NCBI GenBank assembly: GCA_033220425.1
Contig: CM065651.1
Location: 3,596,001-3,660,000, forward strand
Direction of reading: 5' to 3'
DNA from: Lepraria neglecta
Lineage: Eukaryota > Ascomycota > Lecanoromycetes > Lecanorales > Stereocaulaceae
DNA: 64,000 bases
In this document: piece by piece, positions 11,883-21,660 of the stretch
Layout: each line of letters starts with the position of its first letter
How positions within the stretch are numbered: position 1 is the stretch's first letter
Notes under the pieces: model-generated
The model's database searches: none
Told to the model about the DNA's origin: nothing
The model's input: only the letters and a program-made list of their open reading frames with translations
Translations under genes and position numbers: made by a program

Positions 11883-13478
11883 ATGGGGGCGTGGTTGAGT
11901 GCTCTCGTGTTCAGGCACACCGAACCTTCTGACGACGCATCTACCAAAAGGTACGATAATTAGAGATAGCTCACTCCTTGTTGTATTCAATCTTTCCACT
12001 CGTTATAGTCTAAGCCTCAATTTTGCATTCGCCTTGTTGTTAACGCAATTTGCAGCGCTGTTCCTCCCACCACGAATCTTACTAAAGGCGTCCAAGTCTA
12101 CGCTTACATTACCGTTACCAACTGCCTAGTCGAGTTTTCTGTCCCTGAGAATACCGTCTCTCGGAATCAACTCAATGCATGTTCCAGTAACTATTTGGTA
12201 GTCGAAAACGCGAAGATTCCAGGGCTATTCAAGCACAAGGGCAACTTCTCCTTTAGTGTGTATCGACATGGCATTAAGCTCACTCATCAATGGGTTGAAA
12301 TCAATATATTCACTGGTGAGCTCGGAAATGGCACTATGAATTCACCTCAATATACGCCTTCTATGGTGGTAGACGGTATCATCATCACCTATGGCTTCTA
12401 CAATGCTGGACCTGGGGAAGCCGGTTTGCCCAGCAACAATCAATGCTACGTGACAGTCACGCAAGATTGCTCACGGTGGATGGGCGAAGTAGCACGCACA
12501 GGTTCTCCTCAAGCCGAGTTGCCTTTCTCGCGATTTGTGCTACCGTCCGCTCACGATGTGGGGATGAATGATACGCAAAACACAGACATCATTTTCGAAA
12601 ATGCCACAAGCAAAATGGCGAAGGTGTTGAATGGTGTCGTGCCGCTATTTGGGGAGCTCACTGAGACTTGGGCCGGAGTGATGGCACCTGAGATTGCCTA
12701 CGGGCTGGCTTTCACGCAGAAAGATGATCTCGAGACCATGCTTGCGATCGGAGCTCGATACTTTGAATTTCGCCCAGCGCATATCCACAAAGATATCCTA
12801 CCATACTCTGGACTAGAAGACAAACTGTATTTTCAGCATGCCTGTATACCAGGAATGGCGTACGACGAGTTCCTCCACGGATGCGTTGGTTTTCTGGTAG
12901 GCCATCCATCCGAGATCATTGTCGTCCAGATTCGTCATGACAACATTCTGGCTGGCTGCGCTCTTCCAACGCCCGCGGAGCTCCAGACATATATGGACAA
13001 CGCTCTTGGGCAGGCCTCTGATCCCATCGCTTGTGGCACTCTCGATGACATGAAATCTCTCACCATAGCTCAGCTCCGCGCATCCCACAAGCGGCTCATC
13101 GTCTTCCCAACAACCGACGTTCTAAGCACGTGGACGAAAGCAGCCAATGCTACTCTCAACGGTGACAGCATCATTGCTGCGTACGAGAAGCTTGAGCCGG
13201 GGCAGCAAAAGGGTCACGCATTGACTAACCTCCAGTGTCAGGCTACGGCATCTGAGATTACGGATGTTTTGGTATACAGTGTTACGTCACCCAAAGCATC
13301 GACGTCGTGTCTCATGTCTACGAAGGCCATTTGTGATACCAAAACTCTGCCGTGGATTAGAGAGAATGCGTTGGGGAGGTTGCAGGCTGAAGAGTTGATT
13401 GTTATGATGAATGATTTTATTGATGGGGCGACTGTGGATGTTGCCGTTGAGTTGAGTAAGAAGAGGTTGAATGCGTAG
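11883..13478 (+). CDS. PLC-like phosphodiesterase (TIM-barrel), fungal family
   Basis: The protein resembles the fungal branch of phosphatidylinositol-phospholipase-C-like phosphodiesterases; the substrate is unknown. I read two exons, 11883-11950 and 12056-13478, about 496 residues. The long exon has no convincing AUG near its 5' end. The open frame runs back to an acceptor TTGCAG at 12055, and the upstream exon starting MGAWLSALVF joins it in frame through donor AAAAG|GTACG. An N-terminal beta-rich domain (about residues 25-160) precedes the barrel. The barrel has the signature RFVLPSAHDVGMND (general-base His), IGARYFEFRP and a second His in FQHACIPGMAYDEFL, followed by HPSEIIVVQIRHDN. No signal peptide or anchor is visible, which is odd because many relatives are secreted. 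The family call is good; the job is open. Confidence 0.8.
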
Positions 13479-14387
13479 AGAAAGCTGCCATAGCGGACTA
13501 GTAAAGCGAAAAGAAGCAGAGAGTAAGTGGAGTAGTAGCAATACTGAACGATAATTCCCAGCGGATACTCGCTATTAAATAGCTAATCATTTGTAGCGCT
13601 ATTTGAAGCCTTCTTCTTCGTAATACGAAAAACATTTCAGAGTAGGTGTTCAACTTCGTCTATAGTTTCCTAGCTCGCTGAAAGTTTCGTCTTAATAGGC
13701 TGTAAATATTTTGACAAAAGACATCATTTGTAAGAGTTTTTTTTTTGACTCTTTCAAAGCGCTGTCCTTTGTTCTACTGCTCGCCATCGAGTGTTTCAAT
13801 CCCTATCACTTTTCTATTGTGCACGCCATTACGTCTTCTCTTTTGCATTTCGTCGAGTATAGTCTTTCCTTTTGCTTCCTTACTTTCCATCCCTATTACA
13901 AAGAAATTTGTTGGTGCTAAAAATCTCTGCAGAACATGCTCATCGCGGTGCTATTTCCGTTGCCGTCAATTCAATGAGAGGAGCCCTAAGCGAGGCCCCC
14001 TAAAGCACCTTTAAGTAATCCCCCCACCCCCCGACTAGGGATATCTCTGGGCGGCTCCCGGGGCCCAGTGTTGACGGTTGAGGATCTGCCGTACTTGGTC
14101 TTGGCAGCTTAGTAACACTATTACCCTCAAGAAACTCGAAAAGCACCACTCTCCGCATTTCTCTGTGTCATCGCGCTGTTGCAACTACCTCATCGACAAT
14201 ACTTTTGCATTTATGATGCTACACACGTGCTCCATGGACGCCGGGGTTTGCGGTCTAGCGGCTCCCCTACGCTTGAGCGCATCATGGCTTGTGTCAGTTT
14301 TAATAGCCGTCGATGCGTCTACTTCACATTCCTCACAATCTACTATTCCAAGCAGAGCATGGCCGAATACCGCACTGGCAGCACAGA
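13479..14387. other. Intergenic region between the PLC-like and HPP genes
   Basis: About 900 bp. It is TC-rich at 13740-13880, with a T-run at 13738-13747 and a C-run near 14017-14030. Several open frames overlap in different phases and none is recognisable. The HPP gene promoter is probably here. The HPP frame itself stays open upstream of the chosen start, so that start is not certain. Confidence 0.4.
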
Positions 14388-15329
14388 ATGCATCTTCTAG
14401 AGGCGAAGGATTGGCACTTTGACATCGACCGCCACATCAATTCCCACCTTCCGAGGAATCTGATTTACAGACTTCCAAAGCCAATATCACGCTTCTTAGG
14501 GTACCGCGATGGCCCTAGACCGGAAGTTGGCAATGTCCTTGTTGCAGGGTGGGCTTTCCTGGGTGCCTTTGTGGGTATCATGATCATTGAGGCGGTCTTC
14601 ATGGTACCAACTATACGCAACCATGACGTCCCATTACTTATTGCAAGCTTTGTATGATCCCTGCCCCTACAATTGACAAGTATCCTTGCTGATTTAATGC
14701 AGGGTGCTGCAGCTATCCTAGAGTTCAATACAATCGAGTCACCTCTTGCCCAACCTCGAAATTCCATAGCTGGACATTTCCTTTCAGCCCTTACTGGCGT
14801 TGGCGTCACGAAGCTCTTCTTACTAAACCCCGACTTCGAAGACTTGCGATGGCTTGCTGGGGCCTTGACATGCGGATTGGCGTCTGCGGCCATGGCGCTC
14901 ACCAAAACAATACACCCTCCAGCAGGAGCTACGGCACTCCTTGCGGCTATGGATCCGCAGGTGCAGCAACTTGGCTGGTACTTGTTGCCACTGGTGCTTC
15001 TCAGCTCAGTCATCACCCTGGTGACCTCGCTTCTGCTCAATAATATACAACGTCAATATCCTATGTATTGGTGGACGTCGGTGGACCTAGGCAGGATTGA
15101 GAAGGGGGACGACATCGAAAAGAAGAGCGTATCGAGCAGTACGACTTCTCCCAGCCCGAAGACTTCACAACACGTCGAGGATACTGGGGGCCCTATGATC
15201 AAGATTACGCGAGATCGCATAGTTGTTCCAGATCATATTGACCTCGCCTCGGAAGAGAGGAGTATTCTGGAGATCCTATACCAACGGCTCGGAGATGGTC
15301 TCCCAAGACAGCCAGAACCTGCTGTCTAA
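14388..15329 (+). CDS. HPP-family integral membrane protein
   Basis: HPP proteins are small multi-pass membrane proteins; plant and cyanobacterial members have been linked to nitrite transport, but fungal members are uncharacterised. Exons are 14388-14651 and 14703-15329, about 296 residues. The N-terminus reads KDWHFDIDRHINSHLP and LGYRDGPRPEVGN, followed by four to five hydrophobic segments and the family signature IHPPAGATALLAAMD in the second exon. The last segment ends near LNNIQRQYPMYWW. A hydrophilic tail of about 90 residues, rich in Ser and charged residues, follows. The AUG at 14388 gives the usual N-terminal length; an upstream start at 14313 is possible. Confidence 0.85.
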
Positions 15330-15764
15330 CATTGACGACGACCAACACATGATCGGATCTTGGACCATCCGAACGCAACGCTTAATGGCTCTGATTTTCT
15401 GTATAGCGCTCAAGGTGTTGGACAATGTAACATAATGTATGGGTATAGCGGGATGGTACCTGGCGTTTTGTCATTGTCGATCCTCGGCATTTCATTCCAG
15501 CAAATCATCTATCTAATTACACGACATGTGAAACCATATCAACCAAAATGTCTCAATCTTCACTTCCCCCGCATTCGGAGCCGCCTATCTCCGATCTTGT
15601 GCAGCTGATGGAATCACTGACAGCATAGTATAAGAAGACCAAGAATGCAGCATAACTCCCTCCTTTACCGAACCTGAACGAGCCGAACCCGTTCCTATAC
15701 ACGTCCAGATCATAAAACCTACCACTACCATACTTCCTGAAGTAACAAGACAGCATCAGCCACA
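15330..15764. other. Intergenic region before the methyltransferase
   Basis: About 435 bp holding the 3' flank of the HPP gene and the promoter of the next gene. The last 60 bases before the start are rich in CAC/AAC words, as is common in fungal 5' leaders. Nothing else is recognisable. Confidence 0.4.
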
Positions 15765-16592
15765 ATGCCCTCATCCAATGCTGTCACCAGCAAAAAAATC
15801 TACGATGCTCGCTCAACCAAGTACAACGAAACCTGGCATCCCGAACACGCAGCGAATTACATCCTATGGACCCAGCCCAAACCAGGCCAACATGTCCTAG
15901 ATCTCGCCTGCGGCACTGGCCTCGTGTCCATCCCCGCCAAACGCGCCGTTGGCTCCACCGGCACAGTCACAGCCGTGGACGTCAGTACCGGCATGATGGC
16001 TATTGGTAAAGAGAGTGCTAAGGAAGAGGGACTAGACATCGAGTGGCTGGAGTGGGATATGACCGACATGATCAGTGCAAAGGAGCAGGGGAAGATACGG
16101 GGCGATTACGACTTAATCACTTGCGCTACCGCCCTAGTGCTACTGGATGATCCGCTGAGTGCACTCAAACAGTGGAAGGAATTGCTGAAACCAGGCGGGA
16201 GGATTATCACGGATGCCCCCACCGAGAAGACGACGCCTGAAGGCATGATTTTCGAGGAGATTGGGGAAGAGCTTGGGATTGAGCAGCCTAGTCGCAGACT
16301 ATGGGTGAAAGACGACAAGTCTCTAAAACAGCTCTTCATAGACGCAGGCTTGGAAATTGAAAGATCGTGGAAGGCGCCAGGGTACGTGCCTGGTGAAGAA
16401 TACCAAGCTGATGAGGCGGGCGAGCTGTTTGATAAGTGGACCGGGCAGTACTTTTGTAAGGCTTTTGGTGAGGAGAGTGTGAGGGAGAAGGCTAGAAGTA
16501 TGTTTGTGGAGAAGTTCGAGGCTGCGAAGGGGGCTGGTGGGGTTGTGAGAGGGGAGGACGCTTTTTATATGGTTATTGGGATGAAGGTCTGA
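15765..16592 (+). CDS. Class I SAM-dependent methyltransferase
   Basis: A single-exon gene of 275 residues that likely transfers a methyl group from S-adenosylmethionine to a small molecule; the acceptor is unknown. SAM motif I is VLDLACGTGLVSIPA at about residues 43-58. An acidic residue at the end of strand 2 (TVTAVDVSTGMM), a post-I motif (WLEWDMTDM) and DLITCATALVLLDDP fill the remaining Rossmann-fold positions. KPGGRIITDAPTEK marks the strand 5 region. The AUG at 15765 sits in good context (CACAATGCC) after a leader without upstream in-frame codons. It resembles UbiE/Methyltransf_11-type fungal proteins often found in secondary metabolism, but no partner genes are nearby. Confidence 0.88.
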   Translation: MPSSNAVTSKKIYDARSTKYNETWHPEHAANYILWTQPKPGQHVLDLACGTGLVSIPAKRAVGSTGTVTAVDVSTGMMAIGKESAKEEGLDIEWLEWDMTDMISAKEQGKIRGDYDLITCATALVLLDDPLSALKQWKELLKPGGRIITDAPTEKTTPEGMIFEEIGEELGIEQPSRRLWVKDDKSLKQLFIDAGLEIERSWKAPGYVPGEEYQADEAGELFDKWTGQYFCKAFGEESVREKARSMFVEKFEAAKGAGGVVRGEDAFYMVIGMKV

Positions 16593-17272
16593 ACGTGGTA
16601 AGCAGTGGAGAAAAGGCGTATTTGGGGTGTGAATTTGTCCATTGAGCTAGCAGAGAAGCTAGAACTGTATTAAAATCAGAACCATTTGAGACGAAAGAGC
16701 AGAGTGTGTGTCAATCCTCGCGAGCACTAGAGTATGCAGCGAATCAGGCACAGCCTCGGTCACCTGTTGTCCTATAAAAGACAGCCGTTTCGTTCCTATC
16801 TTATGATGGGCTCCTGCCGTCGATAAACAGGTTCGATGTGCTTAGAGCTCTCAACCTGCGATGATCAATGCAGGCGACTCAATCGAAGCCTGCCCATTGT
16901 GGTGGTGGTGGTGGTGGTGGTGGGGTTCTTCCCAAGCAAAGCGGTCCCGTATCCTCCTCATCAATAACCATCAATCGCCTTGAAGGGATTTACTGGCCCT
17001 TCCTTTATTTTATATCCCATAGTGACCTGTATTCCAATTGATGGAGGTGGCGTCAGCCCTCTAGACAAAGCCACCATGCACTTCTTATGCAAGCAGACAT
17101 GTTGCGCCTCTTTTGGAGGAATATCATGAAGTGCCCACATCAAAGTTTTCGATACGATTATGGGAGAAATTAAGCAAACATGCTTCTTCGACTTCCCAGA
17201 GACCCATTTTCGTATGACCGGCGTCTCTAGATACGCCCTGCTCTACCCAAACACGAGTTGCCAACCGTAGAA
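16593..17272. other. Intergenic region with a GGT microsatellite
   Basis: About 680 bp without a recognisable gene. A TGG/GGT tract runs from 16899 to 16924. To the right the sequence leads into a decayed membrane-protein gene. Confidence 0.4.
16899..16924. repeat. (TGG)n microsatellite
   Basis: About eight perfect tandem units of TGG followed by a short G run. It lies outside any gene I can support, so it is probably neutral and may vary in length. Confidence 0.9.
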
Positions 17273-18980
17273 ATGACCTCTACAGCAGGTTGGGTTTCGG
17301 AGCCCGACACTCGTGGTACTTTTCGACTCATTCTCAGTTGTCTGATAACTCTGTGGTCGGCACTGCATCTCAATGTACCAGATCAGAAAGAGTCTTCACT
17401 AAAACGCTTGGGGCGGAAAACTTTGTGGGTCATCATGGGTGTGCTGGCCCCGGAACTCGTGTTATTACCGCTTTTAGCCAATGGAGGGTTGCGACAAACG
17501 CAACTCGGGAGTTGAATAAAACCCTGGAGCGCAAGCAGAAGGCAGGTCAAGATCCATGAAACCCGAGGTCGATGTCTGACCAAGAGATTCAGGCAACGGG
17601 TAGTAATAGGCGCAGATACGAATGGACAGACAGTCATTCTTATTACGCTGCTATAGGTGGCTTTGCCGTTGACACTGATGAGCTTGGCGTGGAGCCGTAT
17701 ATACTAGGCTCACCACGGCTTATCATCACAATTGACGGTATTAGCCTTCTTGCAGCATATGGCTAAGTCCCAGACGTGCCACTTGAGTCTATACTCGACA
17801 AAAGCAAAGCAGACAATATCGCTAAGACTCTGACCTACGTCCAAGCATTTTGGATTATTATTCAGAACATAGCACGGGTTGCGAGCGGCTTGCCACTTAC
17901 ATTTCTTGAGATTTGGCCATGTTAAATGCGCGCTGTCCATGTTCTTGTTCTGGTGGGATAAGCCATTGGAGATACTATACCCTACACTTTTATCAGGCGA
18001 TACCATGCATGATTTATGCGCTCTTATGTGGTCAAGTACCGATGGCGAAACGTCGAGCCACAACATGCTGAGGAAATCTAGAGACAAATGGAGGAAAGAT
18101 CGAGGCTACGAAGATGCCTGGCCGCGGCGAGCAGTATTGAACTGCCTCAAGTTCTACGGCCCTTTAGTACATCAAGTCTCTCCGGAGGCAGCAGATGATG
18201 AGCCTGCGGGAGTCAAGATGCAGTATGGGGTCGAGACCATTGAGATTTCAGCTCAACCACACGACGATATCGACGCAGATCCCGAGCCTCATGCTGATCC
18301 ATTGGGTAACGCAAATACCGCCAGATTTCGGATCGTGACACAAGAACTTCTTGCAAGCTCTCAAATCAGTATGCCCGCCAAATCCTCTAACCAGCCAGCA
18401 CCATCAATAACAGCGGTAGTAACCCTGGAATGTGGCCAGAGCCTTGCGGACACCAATATCGGACCAGAACCCAAGCCGAGAAATACCTATTACCGTCAGC
18501 CAGACATTCTGCCTCCGGAATTACGTTAGTCAGCAGACAGGCCGCCCTATCTGAGTCTCGACCTCTGTGCAGTTGCTCGATGGGAACGTCTTTCGAGAGC
18601 TTTCAAGATTGGTCGAGGGGATGCAAATTTGTCTGTGCGGAAAGGTAGTAGGTCGGCTGCTGTTCCAAAAAGATTCAGCCAAAGATGTACTCTGGCAACT
18701 TACTGCACGGGCATACGTCGTCTCTGAGAGGATAGAAGACTGGCATGATCCCACGCAGACGCAGTACACGATATGTGCCCTCTGCTTCGTGACGGCTCTG
18801 TATGGCGGTTTACACGCCGCGGCATGGAATGCCGAATTCCCAACGCCAACCGAATGCTTGTTGTGGAGGATCTCAGCTTTAGTCATCGTGAATACAGGAC
18901 TGTGGTACGTCACCGGCCAACCTTCATACCAACAACTGGACGAGCCGCGGAGGAGTCTGAAGGCACGAGCTCCCCTTTAG
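17273..18980 (+). pseudogene. Broken gene for a fungal multi-pass membrane protein
   Basis: Pieces of a widespread fungal membrane family, uncharacterised as far as I know, lie in order but in changing frames. The start reads GWVSEPDTRGTFRLILSC and LWSALHLNVP, then GVLAPEL. A frame change near 17465 leads to ITAFSQWRVATNATRELNK, an in-frame TGA stands at 17557, and WTDSHSYYAAIGGFAVDT follows. Another stop near 17764 precedes KADNIAKTLTYVQAFWIIIQ. A third stop and a frame change near 17910 lead to KCALSMFLFWWDKPLEI. The C-terminal block VTALYGGLHAAAWN and FPTPTECLLWRISA is at about 18790-18875. Ordinary introns would not explain single-base frame changes inside conserved blocks, so I call it dead. 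Exact ends are approximate. Confidence 0.75.
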
Positions 18981-20191
18981 CTTCAATGTCGCATCGAGCT
19001 GATTGAGTATCTCGCACTCCTATTTTTTACTCATGACGGCCGGTTTGATTAGGTTGCTGTATATCACGGCAAAGGATCTATATTCCTGTGGAATCCTTCA
19101 TATCGTTTCGACGGCTGAGTGTTGATTGCTATAAGACGCCTATGTGGACGCAATTTCTTCCACACATATAGACTGATGCCAATACAGGGCTTAGAATCAA
19201 CAACTGTGAACCGCACCTGTTAAAGCGTGAGGAAGCTTTCCAACCGATACAAGGTACAACGAGGCCTTTGGGAGGATGACCAACGGCGAATTCTCGAATT
19301 TGCATAGCTGGAATACATCGAATTGCATCAACTTGAAGCTTGCTAACGTGGATACGATTTCTGATTGTGCTATGTAAGCTGGCCCACACGGCTCCAAAGG
19401 TTTCCCATAACACTCGGCTTCATAGCAAATTTGTCAGACGCTCTGCCTCATCTGGCTGAGTTCGGGGTTTACGAAAATATCGCACACTCGGCGAGCCCCT
19501 AATCTCGAAGTGTTCACCGCCACTATCCGGTTCTCTGAATATGATCCACCACTCGGCTGGCAGGGATAGCCCAATATCCGCCCTGGTATAGGTTGGGACA
19601 TACCCTATTTTTCTAAGTCCCCAGATTACAGTGACAGATCCCTCATCGCTGCTCTGCTTGACCAGAATTGCATAGACGTCCGCACACGGTGTTATCGCGG
19701 CCTTGAAACGTTCGAAGACGAGGTTCTCGTTTGGGCCTAGGATTAGATCGATACCTTTCTTTATCGTACCATGTTAGGTCACAGATAGATAGTGAGGGGG
19801 ATTTGTGGATTGCGTACGATTTCTTTGGCCTTTTCCTCAAGTTTTTGGTCATCATCCGTTATGCTCGTCACATTGATGGCTTGAGAGGGGTCGTTGGTCA
19901 TGGCTTGACAATGGTTGGTTCTGGGATACGTCGTTGCTGTGCAGTCTTGTCGTGGAGGAGTTGTAGCTTGAAGGTACTGCATTCACGCTAGAAAGGCGAA
20001 GGGCTCCTTTATGTTAATCTCCACAGAGACAGACGGACGATAATTGTCAGTAAGCAGGCAGATAGCGGGACATAGACGATTAAACGACGACAATTACAAA
20101 CAAAACAGAGTGAGATCGCTGGCTATCGAAACGCTGACTTGCTGGGAGAATGGTATCATGTTTGCACCGCGACGGGAGAAATCTTGTGTTC
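18981..20191. other. Intergenic stretch with one unexplained open frame
   Basis: About 1.2 kb between the dead membrane-protein gene and the 3' end of the Gfo/Idh/MocA gene. It holds a 118-codon stop-free stretch on the minus strand (19420-19773, listed separately). I see no repeat, transposon motif or RNA gene. Confidence 0.4.
19420..19773 (-). other. Stop-free stretch of 118 codons without AUG; possible exon or gene remnant
   Basis: The frame reads like protein, for example GIDLILGPNENLVFERFKA, VTVIWGLRKIGYVPTYT and SLPAEWWIIFREPDSGGE, and ends at a TGA at 19420-19422. There is no AUG and a stop sits just upstream. It would have to be the last exon of a spliced gene or a remnant. I do not recognise the family. 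No matching upstream exon was found, so this is only a candidate. Confidence 0.25.
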
Positions 20192-21346
20192 TTAATCTAT
20201 GCCGGCGTAGTGGTCTTTAACTTTTAACGTCCGGCCTTCCGTCGAGCTCAGTCGTGCCAACTCGATCAACCGTATGACATCCATCGCGCCTTTGGCTTCC
20301 ACAGGTACCGGTACCGTCCCTTGTCCATCTATTGCTTTCGCGAATTGGCTGTAGAAGACACTGTAGGTGGCGGGCTCGATGTTTGGACATGGCTCGCTCG
20401 CAGGTTGACCGTCACGTATAACAGTCAAGGTGCCTGCGCGGTCTTTTGGCTCAATCCCGAAGCCGGCGTCACCAGGTTTCTTCCCTGCTTTGAGCTGGTT
20501 CTCTTGGCAATCTAAATGAAACTGCGAGAACGTCAGCGAGCATCCAATGGCCAACCGTGGGGATGAGCTTGCCTTCTTGTAGCTCCCCTTTTCCCCTCTC
20601 ACCCAGTATCGTAATTGATTCACTTCAGGACTCACGACACCAGCTTTCACCGTCGCCAGCAGCCCGGAGTCGTAGTGTAGCAGAACAGTGCATGAATCAT
20701 CAACTCCTTCCGGGTTATGCTCTCTTTGAGATCCAACGAACCCCGTAATCCTGTCCGGTAACCCAAACAACACATACACTTGATCGATGAGATGTGTCCC
20801 TAGATCGTAGATCCCCCCTCCACCTGGCAAAGGCTTCGTCTTCCATCCACCTGACGGAGCCTCGGGACGATGCCGATCAAAATGCGTTTCAAACTCCACC
20901 ACCCGTCCAAGCGTTCCCTCTTTCAATAATTTGGACAGCGTGAGGAAATCCGTATCCCATCTCCGGTTCTGATAGACTGTCAAAAACAAATCTCGATTAA
21001 CCGCGATATTGATAAGGTCGTCCGCTTCCTCTGACGTGACCGTAAACGGCTTCTCCACAATCACATACTTATGATACTCCAATGCCAATCTGCAGAGCTC
21101 GAAGTGTGAAGTTGGGATCGTATTGATAACAACCACGTCGACATCGGGGTCTTGGACCATGTCCTCGCTAGATCGATAGAGCTTGATGCCCGGGTGGTCT
21201 TTTGAGGCGTCATTTTCGGCCGTGGGGTTTCGTTGGACGATGGCGTAGAGGTTGAATGCTGGGGTGACTTGGATTAGGGGGATGTGGAAGACTTTTGCGG
21301 ACATGCCGTAGCCGATGATGGCGACGTTGTAGGGTTTGGAGGCCAT
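20192..21346 (-). CDS. Gfo/Idh/MocA-family NAD(P)-dependent oxidoreductase
   Basis: These cytosolic dehydrogenases oxidise or reduce sugars and cyclitols such as myo-inositol. Exons are 21346-20573 and 20521-20192, about 367 residues. The Rossmann fold starts with VAIIGYGMSAKVFHIPL and continues to VIVEKPFTVTSEEADDL, which carries the conserved Glu-Lys-Pro with the catalytic-type lysine. The C-terminal half has GGWKTKPLPGGGGIYDLGTH and the His of LGTHLIDQ. The intron is 51 nt with a GC donor (AAG|GCAAGC) and CAG acceptor, is a multiple of three and lacks stops, so retained transcripts would add 17 residues. It stands next to a mycosporine-type gene set, so a role on a cyclitol is possible, but the family is common and the link is inference. 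Confidence 0.88.
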   Translation of the reverse strand: MASKPYNVAIIGYGMSAKVFHIPLIQVTPAFNLYAIVQRNPTAENDASKDHPGIKLYRSSEDMVQDPDVDVVVINTIPTSHFELCRLALEYHKYVIVEKPFTVTSEEADDLINIAVNRDLFLTVYQNRRWDTDFLTLSKLLKEGTLGRVVEFETHFDRHRPEAPSGGWKTKPLPGGGGIYDLGTHLIDQVYVLFGLPDRITGFVGSQREHNPEGVDDSCTVLLHYDSGLLATVKAGVVSPEVNQLRYWVRGEKGSYKKASSSPRLAIGCSLTFSQFHLDCQENQLKAGKKPGDAGFGIEPKDRAGTLTVIRDGQPASEPCPNIEPATYSVFYSQFAKAIDGQGTVPVPVEAKGAMDVIRLIELARLSSTEGRTLKVKDHYAGID

Positions 21347-21660
21347 TGTAGACGATTGTGTATATGCACTGCTTGACGGTTAGTGGCAGAGCACAGCGTG
21401 TAGGAGGACGCCATCTCCATCTTGCTTGAAGAGTTTGTAAGCAATGACGGCAAAGGTTGCTGGTAGGCTGGTAGATTGAAGTGGGGCTCTTTGGTGGTAA
21501 GAAATAATTGCTACGGCCGACCATTTCTACAGGAACGCTCTTTCATTTTCCTTCCGCGAACATCTCTTTTCACCGCTCTGTAAGGAACAGAGATGCAGAC
21601 CACTCTTGCTGAATCCGAAGAACGTGCTCTATCTGGAAAGCGATCTGGCCAGTCAGTCAC
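21347..21660. other. Short gap between the oxidoreductase and the O-methyltransferase
   Basis: About 310 bp between two leftward genes; it should hold the promoter of the oxidoreductase and the 3' end of the methyltransferase. Nothing specific is recognisable. Confidence 0.4.

Noticed and set aside
14465-15040. A 191-codon minus-strand frame
   Set aside because: It is the antisense shadow of the HPP membrane-protein gene.
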